Source of the DNA: Natrinema thermotolerans DSM 11552
GTDB lineage: Archaea; Halobacteriota; Halobacteria; Halobacteriales; Natrialbaceae
Direction of reading: 5' to 3'
NCBI GenBank assembly: GCA_000337115.1
Contig: AOIR01000056.1
Coordinates: 172,329-228,310, forward strand
Length of the DNA stretch: 55,982 nt
Part shown: in pieces, positions 50,387 through 55,982 of the stretch
Position numbering within the stretch: position 1 is the stretch's first letter
How the letters are laid out: every line of letters starts with the position of its first letter
Notes under the pieces: generated by a model
Told to the model about the DNA's origin: nothing
What the model saw: only the letters and a program-made list of their open reading frames with translations
Databases searched by the model: none
Translations under genes and position numbers: made by a program

Positions 50387-51337
50387 CTAGATCCCCAGAA
50401 TGGCCGGGACGAGAACGGTCGCAGCGACCGACAGGACGAGCCCGTTGATGAGCGCTGGAATCACGAACCGCTCACCCGAAACACGCTGAATCAACGGGAG
50501 CGTGACGTCCATCGTCGTTGCGCCACCTGGTGCGATACTCGTTACCCCACCGAGATACTTGGCGACGGCTGGTAGCACCAGGAAGGTAACGATCTCCCGA
50601 AAGAGATTCGCGAGAAACGCGATCGTCCCCAGTTCAACCCCGCCGAGATCGAAGACGACGACACCCGCGTAACTGTACCATCCGAACCCTGCTGCGACCG
50701 CTGCGGCGTGGGTGACTGGCATGCCGATAACCGCCCCGAGCAACACGCCACCGAGAATACTCCCGACGGCCACGGCCACCGGAATCAGGAGGACGCCCCA
50801 GCCAATCCGGACGATATGACTCACGGCCTCGGTATCGCCGCCAACTGTAATACCGACGCCGAACAGCAGCGCCAGGAGCGCGTAATCGGAGATCGAGACG
50901 ATACGTGTGATGACGTGTTCCGGAAGCCCGACGGCCGAGAGTCCGAGCCCGACGGTAAGCGAGACGACGATGAGGCCCGTGACCTTCCAATCGAAGCCAC
51001 CAGCGTCTAGTTCCGACGGTGTGTCCGGCCGAGTGACGGTCCCATCGGCCGAGGCGGATTCCGGATCGCCGATCGACGTGGCCGTGATGAGGAGGTAGAC
51101 ACAGCCGACACTTCCAATGATACTGCCCAGACACAGCACGAGGGCGGAGCCGCCGATCGTATTCAAATCCTGTAGAATCTGCTCGTCACCGCCGAGTTGT
51201 GTCCCGATCGAAACGAGCAAGACGGCGAGACCGCTGAAGATAATGGCATCACCGATCTCCTGAATCCGGTGCAGAGCGGTGTAGTATCCGACCAGACTAC
51301 CGACTACCAGTGCGAGCAGGAGCGTTCCGATACTCAT
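50387..51337 (-). CDS. LysO-like (DUF340) membrane exporter
   Basis: A 316-residue membrane protein with about eight to ten hydrophobic segments in two repeats. LLVSIGTQLGGDEQILQ near 40, ALLALLFGVGITVGGDTEAV near 150, AAGFGWYSYAGVVVFDLGGVELGTIAFLANLFREI near 215 (cut here to GFGWYSYAGVVVFDLGGVE) and the late GGATTMDVTLPLIQRVSGE are the marks of the LysO/YbjE family, which exports lysine in bacteria. The substrate here is unproven. Its base composition looks lower in GC and poorer in CTCGAG words than its neighbours, as does the fni gene next to it. It lies 66 bp downstream of fni on the same strand. The ATG overlaps the TGA of a 13-codon ORF. Confidence 0.82.
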   Translation of the reverse strand: MSIGTLLLALVVGSLVGYYTALHRIQEIGDAIIFSGLAVLLVSIGTQLGGDEQILQDLNTIGGSALVLCLGSIIGSVGCVYLLITATSIGDPESASADGTVTRPDTPSELDAGGFDWKVTGLIVVSLTVGLGLSAVGLPEHVITRIVSISDYALLALLFGVGITVGGDTEAVSHIVRIGWGVLLIPVAVAVGSILGGVLLGAVIGMPVTHAAAVAAGFGWYSYAGVVVFDLGGVELGTIAFLANLFREIVTFLVLPAVAKYLGGVTSIAPGGATTMDVTLPLIQRVSGERFVIPALINGLVLSVAATVLVPAILGI

Positions 51338-51375
51338 GGTGCTTCCCGAGCCAATACGGCATACCAGGATTTCAT
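51334..51375 (-). other. Possible short ORF between fni and lysO-like gene
   Basis: MKSWYAVLAREAP ends with a TGA that overlaps the ATG of the LysO-like gene (ATGA). Its promoter is less clear (TGTATTCG about 33 nt upstream), and it could be read from the fni transcript. Confidence 0.25.
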
Positions 51376-51403
51376 CGATGGTCGTTGCATCGTTTGCTCG
51401 TGG

Positions 51404-52501
51404 TCACGAATACAATTGCTTCTCGCTACTGGTTCGTTGTTCGACGTATTCTCGCGTTTCGCCCTGTAACACGTATTCCGTTCGTTGAAGCGCGTCGATC
51501 GACCCCGAACCGGTCACGAACATCGCCGTCCGTAACTCGGCGATCAGGTCCTCGACGCGCTCGATAACGGCGTCCGGGCCGTTCGTGGCCGGTTTCAGGA
51601 ACGGTTTCGCCAGCCCGCCGGCACGGGCACCTACCGCGATCGCTTTGGCCACGTCTAACCCCGTCCGCACACCGCCACTCGCGATCACGCAGTCGTGTTC
51701 GGCGACACACTCGAGTGTACTTGCAGCGGTCGGGATGCCCCAGTCACGGAACAGGGTCCCGATCCGTTGCTGGCGTGGTTCGTTCGCGGTAGCCGCACGG
51801 TAGGCTTCGATCCCGGACCACGTCGTGCCGCCTTTGCCGGCGACATCGATCGCGTGTACACCTGCCGCGGACAGCTTTCGGGCAGTCTCCCCGGAAATCC
51901 CGTTGCCGGTCTCTTTGACGATGATCGGAACCGAGAGATCCGCGGCGACGCGTTCGATCGCAGCCAGACAGTCCCGCCCGTCGACGTCGCCTTCGGGTTG
52001 GACGGCTTCTTGGAGGAAGTTCAGGTGGACCGCGAGCGCGTCCGCCTCGATCATCGCCACTGCGCGCTCGACCGTTTCGATGTCGTACTCTCGAAGCTGT
52101 GCGGCACCGAGATTCCCGTAGATGAACGCGTCGGGCGCGACGTCGCGGACGACGGTATACGACTCGAGGACGCCGTCGTCGTCGAGTTCGAGGCCAGCCC
52201 GCTGGCTTCCAAGCCCCATAGCGATGCCCGTCTCGCTGGCAGCACGGGCCAGTGCCCGATTGATGGCCGTGGTGTTGCGGTGCCCGCCAGTCATGCTCTC
52301 GATGAAGATCGGGGCCGACAACTCGTGTCCCAGAAATTCGATGGCGGGGTCGATCGCGTCGTAATCGAGTTCCGGCAGCGCGTCGTGGACGAGGTGTACG
52401 TCTTCGAAGCCCGTTCCCGTGGTTTCGACGTCTCGCTCCTGTACGATCCGGATATGATCGTCTTTTCTATCTTCAGTCTCCGACGAGCCCTGCTCCGTCA
52501 T
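51404..52501 (-). CDS. fni: Type 2 isopentenyl-diphosphate delta-isomerase
   Basis: A 365-residue cytoplasmic FMN- and NADPH-dependent enzyme that interconverts isopentenyl and dimethylallyl diphosphate, needed for archaeal lipids and polyprenol carriers. [15 protein letters not shown] near 12 begins the family match; [22 protein letters not shown] near 65 (cut to [13 protein letters not shown]), [26 protein letters not shown] near 152, and [18 protein letters not shown] near 205 bind FMN and substrate. [26 protein letters not shown] near 270 (cut to [16 protein letters not shown]) is the phosphate loop. The length is usual. An open frame upstream to 52615 is not part of the family. Its place among glycan genes may reflect polyprenol demand. 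Confidence 0.96.
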   Translation of the reverse strand: MTEQGSSETEDRKDDHIRIVQERDVETTGTGFEDVHLVHDALPELDYDAIDPAIEFLGHELSAPIFIESMTGGHRNTTAINRALARAASETGIAMGLGSQRAGLELDDDGVLESYTVVRDVAPDAFIYGNLGAAQLREYDIETVERAVAMIEADALAVHLNFLQEAVQPEGDVDGRDCLAAIERVAADLSVPIIVKETGNGISGETARKLSAAGVHAIDVAGKGGTTWSGIEAYRAATANEPRQQRIGTLFRDWGIPTAASTLECVAEHDCVIASGGVRTGLDVAKAIAVGARAGGLAKPFLKPATNGPDAVIERVEDLIAELRTAMFVTGSGSIDALQRTEYVLQGETREYVEQRTSSEKQLYS

Positions 52502-52775
52502 TAGTCGAACTTGCAAAAGGGATGGCAAAAGGGTACTGTTATTCTGATTCACCCTGACCCGGCTAACTCTGGAATGACGTGTCCCTTCCCGCGGTGTCCG
52601 CTGTATGCAGTACAACCTTCAGCTCGATTTCTGACTCGACGGACGGGTGGTACGCGGGACTCCATCGAGAGGAGAGTAGCCGCTGAACGTCATGCTCCCC
52701 TGATCGCGCGACGCCATCGCGATCAGCGCGTACACCGTCTTGGAAACCGGCCTTCCGCGGCTGCGGATGCCGCCG

Positions 52776-54107
52776 CTATCGGTCGCGCAGTCTGGTCGTC
52801 GCCAGCCAGCCAAGGCCGATGACTGCCCCCGCGGCGAGGCCCGCCCCGAGTCCGAGCAGGCCGAGCGAATCCGACCCACTGCCGGATGCCGGCGCGACCG
52901 CGACGGCCGAAGGCGCGGTTACGTCCGCCTCGAGCCGGTACGCATCGTCGGACTCCGCGAGGACCGTGGTGTCGGCCTCAGCCCACCCGTCAGCGGTCTG
53001 CTCGTAGAGGACGACTTCTTCGGGCTCGAGGCCCAACTCCTCGAGTCGGTCCTTCTGGACGGTAACGGCAACCGTCCCGGAGGCGTCGGCGGCGCCCGAC
53101 TCGTTCGTGATGGTTAGATACGACAGCGCCTCGACGCCGTCGGGGCCGCTCCCGGAGAGTTCGGAGAACCGGCTCTCGAAGCCGATCGACGCCTCGCCCT
53201 CGAGGCCGGTCAGCTCGACGCCGTCGAACCGGACGCCGTCGTCGGTCCCGCGGGTCGGCTGCAGGAAGACGCGATCCTCGGGCGCGGCGTCGGTCACCCT
53301 CGCGGTGATTCCGCCGTCGGTTCGCTCGTACGTGACCGACGGATCGTCGCAGGTGCCGGTCCGGATCGTCACCGGCTCCTCGAGGGAGGGCAGTTCCGTC
53401 CGCCGGTTGCCGTCGCCGGCCGCGCCGGAGAGGACGTCCCACTGTTCGATCTCGCCGTCGCCGTCGAAGTCGGGGTCATACAGTTCGCTGCGCCGGTCGG
53501 CGAACGCCGAGTCCTCGTTGAAGCCCGGCCGGATAGTCACGGCGAACTGACCGTCGAGCCCGCCCCGGATCGCGCCGCCGTCGGTCCGCCCCTCCTGAAA
53601 GATCCAGGATGCGGACGTCCAGCCGTCGCCGCGGTCGAACTCGTCCATCCGCGTTTCGGCCGTGTAGTTGTCGTCCTGGACGACCCACTCGCTCTCGGCG
53701 GGCAGGCCGGCGATCTCGTAGGTGACCAGTCCACCGGGCGTCTCGCTATCGAGGCGGCCGTGGACCGTCACGAGACTCAGCCCCTCGGGGCCCTCGTGGA
53801 GGAACAGGGCGGACGTGTTGTCTCGCTGGAGGTGGGTCGTCCCGTAGGAGCTGTAGAAGCGGTCAGTTCCTTCCGGATGGGTCTCGTGGCTGCGATACTC
53901 GTAGAACGATTCGACCGATTCGCCCGAGGACAGCGGCTCGATCGGCTGACAGAACGAGCCCTGTTCGACGACGTAGCCGTCGGCCTGCTGCGTGTCCGCC
54001 TGTGCGATCGGCGAGCCGGACTGGCCGGCGACGCCGCCGACGCTGCCGACGAGCAGTAGCACGGTGACGACGACCGCTGCCGCGCCCGTGGGGAGTCGTA
54101 AACTCAT
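52776..54107 (-). CDS. Secreted, C-terminally anchored surface protein
   Basis: A 443-residue exported protein. A Sec signal peptide covers about 1-28 (GAAAVVVTVLLLVGSVGGVAG). The external part is beta-rich and acidic; a calcium-type loop DPDFDGDGEIEQWDVLSG near 208-225 resembles an EF-hand or dockerin loop. A segment near 325-410 (ALSYLTITNESGAADASGTV, LEPEEVVLYEQTADGWAE) resembles the domain that precedes PGF-type sorting signals in haloarchaea, but no PGF motif is present. One membrane helix LGLLGLGAGLAAGAVIGLGWL ends the protein, followed by TTRLRDR. It is last in an operon with the deacetylase and wecB, overlapping the deacetylase stop by four bases. The function is unknown; glycan or matrix contact is inferred. 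Confidence 0.75.
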   Translation of the reverse strand: MSLRLPTGAAAVVVTVLLLVGSVGGVAGQSGSPIAQADTQQADGYVVEQGSFCQPIEPLSSGESVESFYEYRSHETHPEGTDRFYSSYGTTHLQRDNTSALFLHEGPEGLSLVTVHGRLDSETPGGLVTYEIAGLPAESEWVVQDDNYTAETRMDEFDRGDGWTSASWIFQEGRTDGGAIRGGLDGQFAVTIRPGFNEDSAFADRRSELYDPDFDGDGEIEQWDVLSGAAGDGNRRTELPSLEEPVTIRTGTCDDPSVTYERTDGGITARVTDAAPEDRVFLQPTRGTDDGVRFDGVELTGLEGEASIGFESRFSELSGSGPDGVEALSYLTITNESGAADASGTVAVTVQKDRLEELGLEPEEVVLYEQTADGWAEADTTVLAESDDAYRLEADVTAPSAVAVAPASGSGSDSLGLLGLGAGLAAGAVIGLGWLATTRLRDR

Positions 54108-55144
54108 GATTTTACCTGTGTGAATCGAAATTCGGCGGGGTCGGTTTCGGCGCGATGCGATCCGTCGGAGTCGCCCTCGAGCGCCGCCTGTAGCGCCCGC
54201 GGTGGGCCGATCCAGGCCCCCAACTCCCGCGCTCGCTCGATCAGCCAGCGATACAGCGTCCGGTAGCCGGGAAACTCCCGGTCGCTGAAATAGCGTGGAT
54301 GCCAGAGAACGGTCATGACAGCCCCGTTTTCCGCCGCCTCCGTCAACAGCCGCTCGCAGGTTTGACGGGCCCCACAGGGCTGGCTGGCGGGATCCGGAAG
54401 CGCCTGCTCCATGATCGTCAACGGAAAGACGAGAAAGTCGTCGCCGAACGGTCGGATCGGGTCGTAGCCCGCGTGAAACCCACACTCGGTACTCGAGCCG
54501 AGGCTCGCGTCGTACTCGAGGCCGATCGCCCGGTGGTAGCGCCACGTCTCGGGGACCGACAGCCGCAGGTAGTGTTGGCGACCGCCGGCGATGGGACCAT
54601 CGAGAACGTCCTCGAGGGTCGCTTTCTCCTCGCGCAGCCGCTTGGGCTCGTCCGCGGAGTGGTAGGAGCCGTGGAGGCCGACCTCCCAGCCGCCCGAATC
54701 GAGGTCACGGATGACGCCGGCGATCCCGTCGCCGGTCACGTCGTAGCGGCCGAGGTGCTGGACCCAGTTGGCCGGCGAGAGCCACTCCCGGGCCGGCCGG
54801 TCGGCCAGCAGGTGCTGTTCGTTCAGGAAGTAAAACGCCGAGCGTACCCCTAACTCGTCCTCGAGGGCCATGATCTCCTCGAACTGCCAGTAGGGGTTGT
54901 CCCCGGAGACAGCGGTCCGGAGGTGATGTGTCGGTCGCTCCTGGAGGGCATAGTACAGCGACCGGATCCCCTTGAACGGCCGGTCGACGTCGTGGGTCAG
55001 ACAGAGGGCGAACGACGCGTCGCCGGGAGGATCGACCCGCGCCCGCGGGAGGTCAGCCACCCGGTCGAACGTCACGTCCGACGAGGGGTCGTCGTCGGTC
55101 GCTACCTCCGTCTCGGCCCGCCCTGGAGTGGGTGTCTCAGCCAT
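54104..55144 (-). CDS. Polysaccharide deacetylase family protein
   Basis: A 346-residue protein with a NodB-like (CE4) fold. CLTHDVDRPFKGI at 48-60 contains the catalytic Asp and a metal Asp (HDVD). GLHGSYHSADEPKR near 177 supplies the two His of the HxxxH metal motif, and TVLWHPRYFSDREF near 297 the late His. There is no signal peptide, so it is probably cytoplasmic, acting on an amino-sugar precursor or lipid-linked glycan. The ATG at 55144 lies inside the end of wecB (8-bp overlap), and its stop overlaps the next gene. This fits deacetylation of a GlcNAc- or ManNAc-containing unit made with WecB. Confidence 0.88.
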   Translation of the reverse strand: MAETPTPGRAETEVATDDDPSSDVTFDRVADLPRARVDPPGDASFALCLTHDVDRPFKGIRSLYYALQERPTHHLRTAVSGDNPYWQFEEIMALEDELGVRSAFYFLNEQHLLADRPAREWLSPANWVQHLGRYDVTGDGIAGVIRDLDSGGWEVGLHGSYHSADEPKRLREEKATLEDVLDGPIAGGRQHYLRLSVPETWRYHRAIGLEYDASLGSSTECGFHAGYDPIRPFGDDFLVFPLTIMEQALPDPASQPCGARQTCERLLTEAAENGAVMTVLWHPRYFSDREFPGYRTLYRWLIERARELGAWIGPPRALQAALEGDSDGSHRAETDPAEFRFTQVKS

Positions 55145-55982
55145 CGTCGACGTGTCGCTCGAGCGTCGTGACGATTCGCGCCGCTGCGTTGCCGTTCCCG
55201 TAGAGGTCGGGCTTGGCGGGCGGGTTCTCGGCGGCCCGGACGGCGTCGACGATCCGGTCGGCGTTCGCCCCGACGAGGTCGTTCCAGCCGGCGTCGACCG
55301 TCGCCGTCCACTCCGTCCGATCCCGGAGGGTGACACACGGCGTGTCCAGATAGAACGCCTCCTTCTGGACGCCGCCCGAGTCGGTCGCGACGCAGGTCGC
55401 GCCTTCGACTAGCCCGATGAACCGGGCGTAGCCGACGGGATCGACGACGCGAACGGCCGCGGTCAGTCGCTCCCAGAGGCCGTAGTCGTGGAGCGCGTCG
55501 ATGGTCCGCGGGTGTGCCGGGAAGACGACCGGTCGCTCGAGTCGCGTCAACCCGTCGACGATCGCCTCGAGACGATCGGGGTCATCGGTGTTTTTCGCCC
55601 GGTGGACCGTCGCGAGGACGTACTCGTCGGGAACCGACGGCTCGTCGCCGCCCAGCGTCTCGAGGCGATCGCGGATCGCCAGCAGCGTGTCGTACATCAC
55701 GTCCCCCGGTACGGAGACGCCCTCGGTGATTCCCTCCCGCTCGAGGGTTCGCTTTGCGTCCGGGCCGGGCGCGAACAGGAGGTCGGCGGCGTGGTCGGTC
55801 AGTCGTCGGTTGACCTCCTCGGGCATCGACCGGTCATGTGAGCGCAGGCCGGCCTCGACGTGTGCGAGCGTCGCCGACGACTTGGCGGCCACGAGTGCGC
55901 CCGCCAGCGTCGAGTTCGTGTCCCCGTAGACGAGGACGACGTCGGGTGATTCGTCTTCGACGACTCCCTCGAGTGCCGTCAT
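55137..55982 (-). CDS. wecB: UDP-N-acetylglucosamine 2-epimerase, 5' end outside window
   Basis: The last 281 residues of a UDP-GlcNAc 2-epimerase, which makes UDP-ManNAc for surface glycans. VVLVYGDTNSTLAGALVAAK, AHVEAGLRSHDRSMPEEVNRRL (cut here to HVEAGLRSHDRSMPEE), LLFAPGPDAKRTLEREGI, LATVHRAKNTDDPDR and VATDSGGVQKEAFYLDTPCV are the family's substrate and catalytic blocks. Family members have about 350-380 residues, so some 80 N-terminal residues lie beyond the window, and the Met at the edge is internal. It is the first visible gene of an operon with deacetylase and secreted protein, joined by overlapping stops and starts. Confidence 0.95.
   Translation of the reverse strand: MTALEGVVEDESPDVVLVYGDTNSTLAGALVAAKSSATLAHVEAGLRSHDRSMPEEVNRRLTDHAADLLFAPGPDAKRTLEREGITEGVSVPGDVMYDTLLAIRDRLETLGGDEPSVPDEYVLATVHRAKNTDDPDRLEAIVDGLTRLERPVVFPAHPRTIDALHDYGLWERLTAAVRVVDPVGYARFIGLVEGATCVATDSGGVQKEAFYLDTPCVTLRDRTEWTATVDAGWNDLVGANADRIVDAVRAAENPPAKPDLYGNGNAAARIVTTLERHVDDG

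Noticed and set aside
1-55982. CRISPR arrays, tRNA or rRNA genes, insertion sequences
   Set aside because: No spaced direct repeats, no tRNA-like arms and no transposase-like ORF were found by eye on either strand.

Overview
The window is haloarchaeal (class Halobacteria) chromosome, and its style suggests Natrialbales, though the genus cannot be fixed from this alone. It is GC-rich and its proteins are strongly acidic. It carries archaeal TFB, Bat-type HTH regulators, twin-arginine secreted proteins, a type 2 IPP isomerase and small Halobacteria-only protein families. Most genes have a TATA-like box about 27 nt before the start codon, which implies leaderless mRNAs. No tRNA, rRNA, CRISPR array or insertion sequence was seen.

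Layout. Bases 1-11.5 kb hold two Bat-family regulators, a DUF5786 protein, glmS and glmM (glucosamine phosphate supply for UDP-GlcNAc), a small zinc-finger protein, a small HTH protein and a sodium:neurotransmitter-type symporter. Bases 11.5-15.5 kb hold the first surface-glycan block: a FemAB/GNAT-like transferase coupled to an alkaline-phosphatase-superfamily protein, and a DegT-like enzyme. Bases 15.5-22 kb are information processing: a HerA-like ATPase, an XPB-like helicase, a 58-residue protein, a TFB and a DUF7344 membrane protein. Bases 22.4-56 kb are a long cell-surface glycan and secretion region. It contains three Tat-exported beta-helix proteins, two large GT-C-like membrane proteins, DUF1616, a PP-loop enzyme, an asparagine-synthase-like enzyme, three more AP-superfamily proteins, two more FemAB-like proteins, a flippase, a GT4 glycosyltransferase, an alpha/alpha-toroid protein and a DUF354 glycosyltransferase. 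LysO-like and Fni genes follow, then an operon of wecB, polysaccharide deacetylase and a secreted protein.

How the genes may work together (inference): GlmS/GlmM and WecB supply amino sugars. Glycosyltransferases and the GT-C-like proteins build a lipid-linked glycan that the flippase exports. The repeated AP-superfamily, FemAB-like, PP-loop and AsnB-like enzymes would decorate it with phospho, amino or acyl groups. The beta-helix proteins would bind or process it outside the cell.

Three non-coding patterns stand out. (1) A pair of 17-bp GGTAA...TTACC palindromes lies at matching distances upstream of the three beta-helix paralogs. (2) An atypical promoter word, ATAACAA, recurs before about ten glycan genes. 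(3) Many genes that are not leaderless are preceded by a tiny ORF that starts about 27 nt after a TATA-like box and ends overlapping or touching the main start codon.
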